Source: CATQHS01 sp963422655
GTDB taxonomy: Bacteria; Actinomycetota; Acidimicrobiia; Acidimicrobiales; Aldehydirespiratoraceae
Direction: 5' to 3'
Length of the DNA stretch: 64,000 bases
NCBI GenBank assembly: GCA_963422655.1
Contig: OY730440.1
Span: forward strand, 2,790,001 to 2,854,000
Shown here piece after piece: positions 55,764-63,860 of this stretch. The stretch's first letter is position 1. The number at the start of each line of letters is the position of its first letter. Both the position numbers and the translations under genes were made by a program. Under the pieces are notes generated by a model that saw only the letters and a program-made list of their open reading frames with translations, searched no databases and was not told where the DNA came from.

Positions 55764-55848
55764 AAGCCGACCGTGGCCCGCGAGTACCGTTCCGGGGAAG
55801 TAAAGGACCTCTACCGGTATACCTGTCGGCCCTGGGAACAGTAATGAA

Positions 55849-55877
55849 ACTGTAGCACCACCCTATGACAATCACAA
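55849..55877 (-). promoter_or_regulatory. Candidate promoter of the DUF222 HNH gene
   Basis: On the minus strand TTGTGA (complement of 55872-55877) and TACAGT (complement of 55849-55854) are exactly 17 bp apart in an AT-richer patch, about 80 bp upstream of the HNH start. The gap 55764-55939 otherwise shows no gene. Confidence 0.45.
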
Positions 55878-55939
55878 CACCAGTTCGTAATCTGGCATTT
55901 CGCAGATGTGGGCCAGAAGACTCCCTGGCGGAGCCCGGC

Positions 55940-56875
55940 TCAGGAGCGGGTGCCGGTGTGATTGGAGAGGCGCTGTTCGACCTCGGCTCGGGTGGGTAGA
56001 GAAGGCTGGGCCCCCGGCCGCAAGGTGGCAGCCGCCCCCACCCGCACCGCCCAGTCCGCCGCCTCGGCCAGATCGGCGCCATGAACCACAGCGTCGGCCA
56101 AGGCTGCGCAGAAGGCGTCACCGGCCCCGGTCGTGTCCACCGGCTCGACCGGCGGTGCCGACACCCGGGTCACACCGCCGTCAGCTACCACCAAGGCCCC
56201 CTCGGCTCCCAGGGTGACCACAACGGCAGTCACCGGGAGCCTTCGGGCCAAAGTGACGGCCACCTCGGTGTCGACGGCCCCGTCGTAGCCGGTCATGGCG
56301 GCCAGCTCGGTTTGGTTGGGGGTCAGCACATCCACATGATCGAGAATGCTCGTCGGCAGGGGAGCAGCCGGAGCTGGGGCCGGGTCGAGCACGACCGTCC
56401 CGGTCGCGGCCTCCACCGCGGCGGCCACCGTGGCCAGGGGGATCTCGAGCTGGATCAGCGTTACCTGGGCCCGGGCCAGAAGGGTCGCAGCCGCGGTGAT
56501 GTCGGCCGGCGTCACTCGAGAGTTGGCGCCGGGGCTGACCACGATGGCGTTGTCACCGTCGGCTTCCACCGCGACGAACGCCACCCCGCTGGGGGTACCG
56601 GGGGTGGTGTGCAGGTGGCTGGTATCCACTCCGGCCCCGGTCAGGGCCGCTCGCAGCATGGTTCCCGTCTCGTCGTTGCCGACCCGGCCGATCATGGCCA
56701 CGTTGCGGCCCAGACGGGCCGCGGCCACGGCCTGGTTGGCCCCCTTGCCGCCTGGTATACGGGCCAAGTCGCCGCCCAGTACGGTCTGGCCCGGCACCGG
56801 GATGGTCTCGACCTCGACCACCAGATCGAGGTTGACGCTGCCCACCACGGCCAAGTCGAGATCTATGGGATCCAT
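55940..56875 (-). CDS. rbsK: Ribokinase
   Basis: 311-residue PfkB-family sugar kinase. LDLAVVGSVNLDLVVEVETI starts the protein and GGDLARIPGGKGANQAVAAA (about 34-53) is PfkB signature 1. LTPNQTELAAMTGYDG and VSAPPVEPVDTTGAGDAFCA (signature 2 with the catalytic Asp, GAGD) are near residues 185-200 and 238-257. It phosphorylates ribose at O-5. Its place between the BMP-type ABC transporter and the nucleoside hydrolase supports ribose recovery from imported nucleosides. It starts 37 bp after the binding-protein gene. Confidence 0.93.
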   Translation of the reverse strand: MDPIDLDLAVVGSVNLDLVVEVETIPVPGQTVLGGDLARIPGGKGANQAVAAARLGRNVAMIGRVGNDETGTMLRAALTGAGVDTSHLHTTPGTPSGVAFVAVEADGDNAIVVSPGANSRVTPADITAAATLLARAQVTLIQLEIPLATVAAAVEAATGTVVLDPAPAPAAPLPTSILDHVDVLTPNQTELAAMTGYDGAVDTEVAVTLARRLPVTAVVVTLGAEGALVVADGGVTRVSAPPVEPVDTTGAGDAFCAALADAVVHGADLAEAADWAVRVGAAATLRPGAQPSLPTRAEVEQRLSNHTGTRS

Positions 56876-56912
56876 GGCGCCTGGACCCGCAGTGCGGCGC
56901 TGGCGCCGGGGA

Positions 56913-57965
56913 TCATTCCTCGATTGAACCGATGAAGGGAACCTCGAAGGTGCCGTCGATAACCTCCTGCTTGCGGGTCTCGAACAGTTCCATGGCTTCG
57001 GGGGGAATGGTTCCGGCGTTGTAACCCGGGTTCATCTGGACCTCGAACCCGCCCGCGCTCATCGGCACGTTGTAGGTGGGCTGGAAGTTGCCGATGCTGA
57101 TGTCGGAGACTATGCGGCGGTAGGTCTCATCGATCTGCCAGGCCATGGAAGCCACCACGTTCTCGGGAGCCAGCGCCGATTCGTCGAACACGTAGCCGAA
57201 GGCAGACAAGCCCTGTTCGCGGGCCTCTTGGATCATGCCGAACGATCCGGCATTGCCGCAGGCCACGAACACATCGGCGCCCTGTTCGGCCTGGGCCGCA
57301 GTTGCTTCCTTGGCCAGAGCGGCGTCGACCCACGACCCCAGGAAGGCGTCGAGCCGTTCCGCGTCGGGGCGAACCTCTCGAGCGCCGAGCAGGAATGCCT
57401 CCATCGTGGACCGACACACCGGTATGTCGTATCCGGCGTTGGCGCCGATAATGCCCGACTCGGTGATGCCTCCAGCGATAATGCCCGACAGATAGGCCGG
57501 TTCGTGCATGGGCATGGAGTAATCGGTGATGTTGGGGCCCTCCACTCCGCAGAAACCTCCACATGATCCCTGCCAGGCGAACATGACGTCGGGGTAGTCC
57601 GGAGCCAGTTCGTGTATTGGGGCGCCGTAATCAAAGGAGTGACCGATCACGAACTGGACGCCGTCTTCGGCGAAACCGCTCATGACCCGGGTGGCCCCCT
57701 GGGCATCGAAGGGGGCGTCGTCCACGATCTGCAGGTCGATGAGACCCTCGGTCTCGAGCTGTTTCACACCTTCGTAGGCGGCCTGGCACCAGGACAGGTC
57801 GTTGATGGCGCACGGCAACAGGATGGCCACGCTCACCTTGTCGTCGGCCTCAGGGTCCGGTTGCTGCGCCGTCGGCTCTTCGGGGGCGGCGCTGTCGTCC
57901 TCGCCGCACGCCGCGCCGAACAGCCCTAACACTGCCAGTAGCGGCAGGAAACGCTTGAAGATCAT
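56913..57965 (-). CDS. BMP-family ABC transporter substrate-binding lipoprotein
   Basis: 350 residues. A signal peptide with lipobox GAAC (Cys 20) is followed by an acidic linker and a BMP/Med/PnrA domain: KVSVAILLPCAINDLSWCQA, AYEGVKQLETEGLIDLQIVD, VQFVIGHSFDYGAPIHELAP and VFVACGNAGSFGMIQEAREQ. Relatives bind purine nucleosides (PnrA-like) or act in autoinducer-type uptake. The two permeases and ATPase encoded just upstream in the same operon match this family. It is last but one in the transporter operon, whereas it is usually first. Confidence 0.92.
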   Translation of the reverse strand: MIFKRFLPLLAVLGLFGAACGEDDSAAPEEPTAQQPDPEADDKVSVAILLPCAINDLSWCQAAYEGVKQLETEGLIDLQIVDDAPFDAQGATRVMSGFAEDGVQFVIGHSFDYGAPIHELAPDYPDVMFAWQGSCGGFCGVEGPNITDYSMPMHEPAYLSGIIAGGITESGIIGANAGYDIPVCRSTMEAFLLGAREVRPDAERLDAFLGSWVDAALAKEATAAQAEQGADVFVACGNAGSFGMIQEAREQGLSAFGYVFDESALAPENVVASMAWQIDETYRRIVSDISIGNFQPTYNVPMSAGGFEVQMNPGYNAGTIPPEAMELFETRKQEVIDGTFEVPFIGSIEE

Positions 57966-58005
57966 CGGACCCTCCTGAATCGATGTTTTCGAGCGCCAGG
58001 CTAGC

Positions 58006-58977
58006 TCAGGCGCGGCGGGCTCCCTTCACGTAGGGGACGCCCAAGGCCTCGGGCTGGGCATCGTCTCGGGCTCGGGCCGTGGCCACCACCACCACCACGA
58101 TCGTCACCAGATAGGGCAGGGCTTGGAAGAACTCGAAGGGCACATTGCTCTCTATCCCTCCGCTGGCCGACTGAATCCTGAGTTGGAGGGCGTCGGTGAA
58201 GCCGAAAAGGAACGCTCCGGCCGCAACCCGTAGCGGGCTCCACCGTCCGAAGATCACCAGTGCTATGGCTACCCAGCCCCGCCCCGCGGTCACGTTCTGG
58301 GTGAACAATCCGAGCTGGCCCACCACCAGCACTGCTCCGCCCAGGCCGGCCATGGCTCCCGATACCAGGATTGCCAGCGAGCGCACCCGGTCGATGTCCA
58401 GCCCGGCTGCGTCGGCCGCTGCGGGCCGGTCACCGGCAGCCCGGACGGCCAGCCCGTAGCGGGTTCGGTACAGGATCCACCAAACCCCGAAGATCAGGGC
58501 CACGGTGAGGTAAACCAGTGGGCTCTGGTCGAACACCACGCTGCCCAGTCCCGGTATGGAGCCGAGCAGGGGAATCTCCAGGGGGCTGATGGGATCGAAC
58601 CGCTCCGGGGCGGTAACCCCGAAGAGCCTCACATGGATGAAGCTGGTCAGGCCCGAGGCCAGCAAAACCAGGGCGATGCCGTTGATCACCTGCTCGGTCT
58701 TCAGGCGAACGCTGAACAGCGCCATCAGCACTCCGATGAATACCCCGCCCCCGATCCCAGCCGGGACTCCCACCCACGGCTGGCCGCTGTAATGGGCGCC
58801 CAAGAAGGCGGCGTAGGCACCCGAGAGCATCATCCCCTCCAGGCTCAGGTTGAGCACGCCCGCCCTCTGGCACAGCGATTCACCCACTGCAGCCAGACCG
58901 GTGGGTACGGCCAGCCGGATGGAGGCGTTGAGCAAAGGAATGATGGCGGCGGCTCCGAAGACGGCACCCCAGTTCAT
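58006..58977 (-). CDS. ABC transporter permease (BMP/nucleoside type, second subunit)
   Basis: 323-residue permease of the branched BPD-transp_2 family, NupQ/YufQ-like, with about 8-9 hydrophobic helices. RLAVPTGLAAVGESLCQRAG and VLNLSLEGMMLSGAYAAFLG are the family N-terminal signature; VRAAGDRPAAADAAGLDIDR is the cytoplasmic EAA-like loop that contacts the ATPase. A longer open frame exists upstream, but ATG 58977 overlaps the previous gene by 4 bases (ATGA) and gives the family start. It ends 40 bp before the binding-protein gene. Confidence 0.92.
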   Translation of the reverse strand: MNWGAVFGAAAIIPLLNASIRLAVPTGLAAVGESLCQRAGVLNLSLEGMMLSGAYAAFLGAHYSGQPWVGVPAGIGGGVFIGVLMALFSVRLKTEQVINGIALVLLASGLTSFIHVRLFGVTAPERFDPISPLEIPLLGSIPGLGSVVFDQSPLVYLTVALIFGVWWILYRTRYGLAVRAAGDRPAAADAAGLDIDRVRSLAILVSGAMAGLGGAVLVVGQLGLFTQNVTAGRGWVAIALVIFGRWSPLRVAAGAFLFGFTDALQLRIQSASGGIESNVPFEFFQALPYLVTIVVVVVATARARDDAQPEALGVPYVKGARRA

Positions 58978-60122
58978 CGGCGCGCCCTGCCCACCTTGTC
59001 GGCCACGAGGAGCAGCAACACGAACAGAGCCTGGATCACCAGGGTGAGAACCCGGGGAACCTGCTGAGTGCGCTGGATCACGTCCCCTCCGAGGGTAAGT
59101 GCTCCTATCAGCACCGAGGCCGCCAGCACTCCGGTGGGCCTCAGCCTGGCGATGAGAGCGACGATGATGGCCGTGAACCCGAATCCAGGGGAGATGTTGC
59201 CGGTCAGCCTCGACTCGGGTCCCATGACCTGCAGCACCCCGGCCACGCCGGCCAAGGCGCCCGAGATCATCATCACTCCCATGATCAGCCGGCCCGTGTT
59301 CACCCCGGCCGCCTCGGTGGCGTCGCGGTTCAGGCCCATCATCTCGGTGCGGAACCCGAACGGCGTCCGTCGCATCGAGTAGGCGACGATCGGGATCAAC
59401 CCCAGACCGATCAGCAGGCCGATGTGGACGCGCAGACCGGGGATGTCGGGTAGCCGGGCTGCTTCGGGAAGGGTCTGCGACACGGGCTGGAAGCCAACCG
59501 GGTCTCGCAACGGCTTGCGGATGGCGTAGTCGAGACCGCGCAGGGCCACGTAGTTCAGCAGCAGCGACGAGATGACCTCGTTCACGTTCCACCGGGCTCG
59601 CAGGAAGCCGACCACCCATCCCCAGACCCCGCCGGCGGCCGCCCCGGCCAGGCAGGCGGCCGGGATCATGACGGCCCTGGTCCCGATGGGGGCGTAGAGG
59701 GCGAAGGCCCCTCCGGCCAGAGCCCCCGTCAGCAGTTGCCCCTCGGCGCCTATGTTCCATACCCGGGCTCTAAAAGCGACGATGAGGCCCAGGCCGATCA
59801 GCAGCAGCGGGGCCGCCTCCACCAGAACCAGACTGAAGTCGAACCGGGAGCCGAAGGTACCGCTGAACATGTCGGCGTAGGCCTGCAGAGGGTTGGCCCC
59901 GGCCAGAGCGAGCAGGATCCCGCCAGCCCCGAAAGCAGCCGTCACTGCGGCGGCCGCCGAGCCCAGGGGGCGGAGCTGCAGTCGCCTGTCCCGGGCTGGG
60001 AAGATTGCCGGGGCGCCGGCGCCGTTTGCGTCGGCGTCGTTGGCCGGGGCGTCGTTGGCCGGGGCGTCGTATACGTCGGCGTCGTTTGCGGGGACGTCGG
60101 CGCCGCCGGTCGGCCCGGTCAT
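58974..60122 (-). CDS. ABC transporter permease (BMP/nucleoside type, first subunit)
   Basis: 382-residue NupP/YufP-like permease. The first about 50 residues are a hydrophilic Asp/Asn/Ala-rich extension with PANDA-type repeats from duplicated 15-bp DNA. Family core: GIGLGLIVAFRARVWNIGAEGQLL-like sequence (seen as AFRARVWNIGAEGQLLTGAL), AAAGGVWGWVVGFLRARWNV, EVISSLLLNYVALRGLDYAI and FRTEMMGLNRDATEAAGVNT (ATPase contact loop). About 9-10 helices. The ATPase gene overlaps its start and the second permease overlaps its stop, each by 4 bases. Confidence 0.92.
   Translation of the reverse strand: MTGPTGGADVPANDADVYDAPANDAPANDADANGAGAPAIFPARDRRLQLRPLGSAAAAVTAAFGAGGILLALAGANPLQAYADMFSGTFGSRFDFSLVLVEAAPLLLIGLGLIVAFRARVWNIGAEGQLLTGALAGGAFALYAPIGTRAVMIPAACLAGAAAGGVWGWVVGFLRARWNVNEVISSLLLNYVALRGLDYAIRKPLRDPVGFQPVSQTLPEAARLPDIPGLRVHIGLLIGLGLIPIVAYSMRRTPFGFRTEMMGLNRDATEAAGVNTGRLIMGVMMISGALAGVAGVLQVMGPESRLTGNISPGFGFTAIIVALIARLRPTGVLAASVLIGALTLGGDVIQRTQQVPRVLTLVIQALFVLLLLVADKVGRARR
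60036..60065 (-). repeat. 15-bp tandem duplication in the permease N-terminus
   Basis: gtcgttggccggggc occurs twice perfectly (60036-60050, 60051-60065) with degraded copies on both sides up to about 60100. It codes for the repetitive Asp-Ala-Pro-Ala-Asn stretch ahead of the first membrane helix. Confidence 0.9.
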
Positions 60123-61801
60123 GGTGCCGGTCCCGCGGCCCGGACCCCGGCCCCGCCCATGGCCATTCCGATCGCTTCACGATCCAGAGGGGTTTCTGTG
60201 AGCCGGCCCCGGTAGATCACGTGGCACCGGTCGGACAGGGCGATCACCTCGGTCAGGTCGGTGGTGATCAGCAAGATGGCAACCCCGGCGTCGCGCTGAG
60301 CCCGCAACTGGCTCCAGACCATCTCGATGGCCCCCACGTCGAGGCCCCGGGTGGGCTGAGCGGCGATCAGCAACCTCAGATCGGTGCGTAGGGCTCGGGC
60401 CAGCACCACCTTCTGGGCGTTGCCTCCCGACAGGGTGGAGGCGACCGCGGTCGGGGTGCGGACTGCGATGCCGAACTGCTTGATCAGTTCGGTGCCCCTG
60501 GCCACGACGGCTCTGGGGTCGAGCCGGAACCGACCGCCGTACGGCGCCTTGTCGATCCGGTCGTACACCAGGTTCTCGGCCACCGAGAGCCCGCCGATCA
60601 AACCATGCCGGTAGCGGTCGGAGGGAATGAACCCGACACCGCAGCTCAGCAATTTCCGGGGCGTGAACGAGGTGATGTCGGTATCGCCGAGCCGTATCCA
60701 GCCCGACATCGGATGATGCAAGCCGCACAGGATCGCCTCCAGCTCGGCCTGACCGTTGCCCTCGACGCCGGCGACGGTGACGATCTCTCCGGCTCGCACC
60801 ACCAGGTCCACCCCGTTGAAGGCTCGGAAGCCAGCATCGCTCGTCCCCCATTGCGATGCAGAGGTGAGGTTTTCCACGGTGAGCACGGCTGCCCCGACCG
60901 GGCCAGTTCCTCCCCGGACCTCGCCTACCTCGTCGCTCTCGCCCGCCTCGCCTACCTCGTCGCTCTCGCCCGCCTCGCCCGCCTCGCCCGCCTCACCCAG
61001 CACAGTCACTTCCCGACCCACCATCAGTCGGGCCAGATCCAGCGGGCTGGTCTCGCCCGCCGCCACCGTGGCCACGTCGACGCCGGCTCGCAGGACGGTG
61101 ATCCGGTCGGCTGCGGTCATGACCTCGTCGAGGTGATGGGTGATCATTACGATGGCTGTGCCGCCTCGGGCCATGTTTCGCAGTTTCTCGATGAGCTGAT
61201 CGATCTCGACCGGCGACAGCGTCGCCGTGGGCTCGTCCAGGATCAGGACGCGGGCGCCCAGGTACAGGGCTCGGAGTATCTCGACCCGTTGCTGCTCGCC
61301 CACCGAGAGATCCGAGATCAGCTCCGATCCCTGCACCGACAGTCCGTAGCGTTCACCCAGCTCCTCGATGTCGGCCGCCACCGCGGTCAGATCGGGAAGC
61401 CTCACCCGGCGCCGACCGCCCGCACCCAGGATCACGTTCTCGGCCACCGACAGGCGGGGAACGAGCTGGAAGTGCTGGTGCACCATGCCGATGCCGAGCT
61501 CGATGGCGTCATGGGCGGAGCGCAAGCGCACCGACTCACCTCCGATCTCGACGACCCCGGTGTCGGGCCGCTCCAGCCCGTAGAGGATGTTCATCAGCGT
61601 CGTCTTGCCGGCGCCGTTCTCACCCAGCAGTGCGTGGATCTCTCCTTGGCGCAGGTCGAAGTCGGTGCCGGAGACGGCGGTCACCTCACCAAAACTCTTG
61701 GTGATCCCTCGCATTACCACCACCGGGCCCGGGCCCGAGAGGTCCGGGCCGGCCCGGTCGCCCCCGAGTTGCGAAGGCGACTGCCGGCGCCGGGGGGTCA
61801 T
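60119..61801 (-). CDS. ABC transporter ATP-binding protein with two nucleotide-binding domains (BMP/nucleoside type)
   Basis: 560-residue double ATPase, NupO/YufO-like. NBD1: Walker A LLGENGAGKTTLMNIL, signature LSVGEQQRVEILRAL, Walker B RVLILDEPTATLSP. The linker (about 280-305) is a Gly-Glu-Ala/Ser-Asp-Glu-Val repeat from tandem DNA copies. NBD2: VAGVEGNGQAELEAILCG in place of Walker A (degenerate, as usual in the family), signature LSGGNAQKVVLARAL, and degenerate Walker B AAQPTRGLDVGA, where RLLIAAQPTRG replaces the DEPT core. ATG 61801 overlaps the preceding gene; the longer upstream frame is a shadow. Confidence 0.93.
   Translation of the reverse strand: MTPRRRQSPSQLGGDRAGPDLSGPGPVVVMRGITKSFGEVTAVSGTDFDLRQGEIHALLGENGAGKTTLMNILYGLERPDTGVVEIGGESVRLRSAHDAIELGIGMVHQHFQLVPRLSVAENVILGAGGRRRVRLPDLTAVAADIEELGERYGLSVQGSELISDLSVGEQQRVEILRALYLGARVLILDEPTATLSPVEIDQLIEKLRNMARGGTAIVMITHHLDEVMTAADRITVLRAGVDVATVAAGETSPLDLARLMVGREVTVLGEAGEAGEAGESDEVGEAGESDEVGEVRGGTGPVGAAVLTVENLTSASQWGTSDAGFRAFNGVDLVVRAGEIVTVAGVEGNGQAELEAILCGLHHPMSGWIRLGDTDITSFTPRKLLSCGVGFIPSDRYRHGLIGGLSVAENLVYDRIDKAPYGGRFRLDPRAVVARGTELIKQFGIAVRTPTAVASTLSGGNAQKVVLARALRTDLRLLIAAQPTRGLDVGAIEMVWSQLRAQRDAGVAILLITTDLTEVIALSDRCHVIYRGRLTETPLDREAIGMAMGGAGVRAAGPAP
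60921..60974 (-). repeat. 27-bp tandem duplication in the ATPase linker
   Basis: Two perfect 27-bp copies (60921-60947, 60948-60974), followed by two 9-bp tcgcccgcc units. They code for repeated GEAGESDEV nonapeptide-type units in the linker between the two nucleotide-binding domains. The period keeps the frame. Confidence 0.93.
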
Positions 61802-62721
61802 CGACGGGCGGCCGGGATGACGCAGTAGGTCAGGCCCATGCCGGCCAGCCAGTGCCGGTAGGCGATCGACGTCTTGTCGGAGCGGATAGGGGTCTCGGCC
61901 CGGGGCTCCAACGGCAGGCGCCGGGGGCGCTGGTTCTCGAGTATGGGTTTGTCCTGGCCGAAGATGAGCAACTGGAACCGTTTCAGCAGCCGGTCGTCGT
62001 TCTCGTCGTCGAGCAAACACAACAACATGTGGGCCCTGGTGTTCACTTCGTCCACCGGTTGGCAGAAGATGGCGATGGCGTCGCGGCGGGACTCGTCGAC
62101 GGGGCTCGACTTGTACAGGATGGCGCAATAGGGGTGAGGCACCCGGTACTCGTAGCCCATCAGCATCCCGCCTTCGGCGTTGAGCGCGCCCAGCGGCTGG
62201 AAGAACTCGCATCCGGTGGCGATGATCTCTGCACCGTCGATGCTCTGGTCGACCTCGTAGTCCTTCACCTCGGTGTGGGGTTCGATACCGAGATAGCCGT
62301 TGTGAACGTAGGGAAAGTGTCCCATGTCCAAGAAGTTCTCCACTGCCCGAGGCGCTGACGTAGCTACCCCGATGCAGCCGGCCCACACGTTGTGACGGTC
62401 GGTTTCGTAGAACTCCGGTAGAGCGAAGAGCTCATCGGGCGGCGATCCATAACTGGTCCAGACATACCCGAACCGGCTGGTGACGGGGAGCGGCTCGTGA
62501 ACCCGGACCGCTTCGAATCCGGCACCGGGCGCCAAGGCCGACACCGATCTCCAGGCGTGGACGTTTCCGCTGGCCGTGACCGCGAAGGAGACCGCCTCCT
62601 CGAGCAGCCGGGTCTGGTGGACCACATCGGGGGCCGATTCCGCGATGGCTCCGACGGGGTACCACAGGTCCAATGCGACCGGATCGGTACACGGGCCAGC
62701 CGGGGCGGTGACGGTGCTCAC
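61798..62721 (-). CDS. Rieske oxygenase-like catalytic-domain protein lacking the Rieske ligands
   Basis: 307 residues. Start (ALDLWYPVGAIAESAPDVVH, then TRLLEEAVSFAVTASGNVHA) and order resemble vanillate-demethylase/phthalate-dioxygenase alpha subunits. The mononuclear iron site is recognisable: ENFLDMGHFPYVH (Asn 129, Asp 132, His 135, His 140). However, the N-terminal region has no CxH...CxxH pair, so no [2Fe-2S] Rieske cluster can form; only scattered cysteines (11, 116) exist. It may be a non-redox relative, work with a separate ferredoxin domain, or bind a ligand only. GTG 62721 gives the family-like start 23 bp after the cyclase gene; its stop overlaps the ATPase start by 4 bases. Confidence 0.75.
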   Translation of the reverse strand: MSTVTAPAGPCTDPVALDLWYPVGAIAESAPDVVHQTRLLEEAVSFAVTASGNVHAWRSVSALAPGAGFEAVRVHEPLPVTSRFGYVWTSYGSPPDELFALPEFYETDRHNVWAGCIGVATSAPRAVENFLDMGHFPYVHNGYLGIEPHTEVKDYEVDQSIDGAEIIATGCEFFQPLGALNAEGGMLMGYEYRVPHPYCAILYKSSPVDESRRDAIAIFCQPVDEVNTRAHMLLCLLDDENDDRLLKRFQLLIFGQDKPILENQRPRRLPLEPRAETPIRSDKTSIAYRHWLAGMGLTYCVIPAARR

Positions 62722-62744
62722 TCGATCACAGCGGGGTCGGCCCG

Positions 62745-63707
62745 CTAGAAGACGGCCACCGGGTTGACCGGTGAGCCGCAGCCGCCCACGAACGGCTCCG
62801 GGTTGGCGGCCAGCAGGAACTCGTAGCGGCCTGCATCGGCGCAGACCGTCGACAGCTTCTCGAGGTCCCAGTTCTGGCCTTGGGTCATGCCCATGTCGAC
62901 CACGTGCAGGCAGTGCACAGCCAGAGCATCGTCCCAGCTCGGGCCGGGGAACACCTCGCCGATGTAGGTGTCGCCAGCCACGGCGGCCACATCGTGGTCG
63001 TGGAACCATTCCACCGCCTCGAGCCCGGGCCCGGGGCTGGTGCCGTCCTGGTCGGGGCCGGCCACGTACTCAGTGGCGCCCATCTCGCGTAACACCTGCA
63101 TCCGTCCGGTTCGTAGCAACACCACGTCGCCCGGTAGCATCTGCACCCCGGCCCGCTCGGCCGCATCGTCGAGGTCGGCGCCGGTGATCTCGCAGTCGCT
63201 GGGTAGGCGGGCCAGCCCCCGGGCGGCCGGGATGTCGAGCAGTACTCCCCGCCCGGTCAAGTGGCGTACGTTCTCGATTCCGAGCACGGTGGCCCCGCCG
63301 GTGGGGTTGACGGTGTCGATCGACACCCCGTTGTAGAGGGTGCGCTCGTAGCTGACGTGCGACAGGCCGTCCCAATGGGTGGCGGCCTGCAGGGGCATGG
63401 TCACGATGTCGTCGGAGAAGTGGGGCACCAACCCCTTGCCGTCGGCGTCACCGAGATCGGCGCTGTTGATCTTGACCATGGCATGGAGCGGGTTGATCCG
63501 GCCGTGCATCTGCCCGATCTGCACACCACCTTGATGTTGCAGGTCCAAGGCGCACGAGACCCGCTGTCCGGTTCGCACCAGCGAAGCGGCATGGGCCACG
63601 GCTGCGTCGTCGATCAGGTTCAGGGTGCCGAGACGATCATCGTCGCCCCATCGGCCCCAGTTGCGGACCCGGTCGCGGACAGCGAAGAAGGCGGGACTGA
63701 AGCTCAC
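62745..63707 (-). CDS. Cyclase family protein (kynurenine-formamidase-like metal hydrolase)
   Basis: 320-residue cyclase-fold (PF04199-type) amidohydrolase. NWGRWGDDDRLGTLNLIDDA is the N-terminal signature of the 320-residue subgroup; ATHWDGLSHV (about 108-117) has the metal-binding HxD...H; LLDIPAARGLARLPSDCEIT and DVVLLRTGRMQVLREMG follow; GDTYIGEVFPGPSWDDALAVH is near the C-terminus. Related enzymes hydrolyse cyclic amides or formamides; the substrate is unknown. First gene of the minus-strand operon with the Rieske-like and transporter genes, so it probably processes what the transporter imports. Confidence 0.88.
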   Translation of the reverse strand: MSFSPAFFAVRDRVRNWGRWGDDDRLGTLNLIDDAAVAHAASLVRTGQRVSCALDLQHQGGVQIGQMHGRINPLHAMVKINSADLGDADGKGLVPHFSDDIVTMPLQAATHWDGLSHVSYERTLYNGVSIDTVNPTGGATVLGIENVRHLTGRGVLLDIPAARGLARLPSDCEITGADLDDAAERAGVQMLPGDVVLLRTGRMQVLREMGATEYVAGPDQDGTSPGPGLEAVEWFHDHDVAAVAGDTYIGEVFPGPSWDDALAVHCLHVVDMGMTQGQNWDLEKLSTVCADAGRYEFLLAANPEPFVGGCGSPVNPVAVF

Positions 63708-63728
63708 GGGAAGTTCGTGACGCTATCT

Positions 63729-63773
63729 GATGAAGTCGGATCCGATGACGTCGGATCCGACGAAGTCGGGTCT
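63729..63773. repeat. Three degenerate 15-bp repeats in a divergent promoter region
   Basis: gatgaagtcggatcc (63729), gatgacgtcggatcc (63744), and gacgaagtcgggtct (63759) lie head to tail in the 153-bp gap between the cyclase gene (minus) and the partial gene at 63861 (plus). Confidence 0.85.
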
Positions 63774-63860
63774 GGTTGGGCGGCGGTCACAGCTAGACGC
63801 TACCGTCTCGGGTCGACACAGGTTGCAGTCGACAGGTTGCAGCAGAGAGTATCGAGACCA

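Noticed and set aside
58977..59760. Extended N-terminus of the second permease
   Set aside because: The frame is open upstream but lies opposite to nothing and inside the first permease gene in another frame; ATG 58977 with the 4-bp overlap is the family start.
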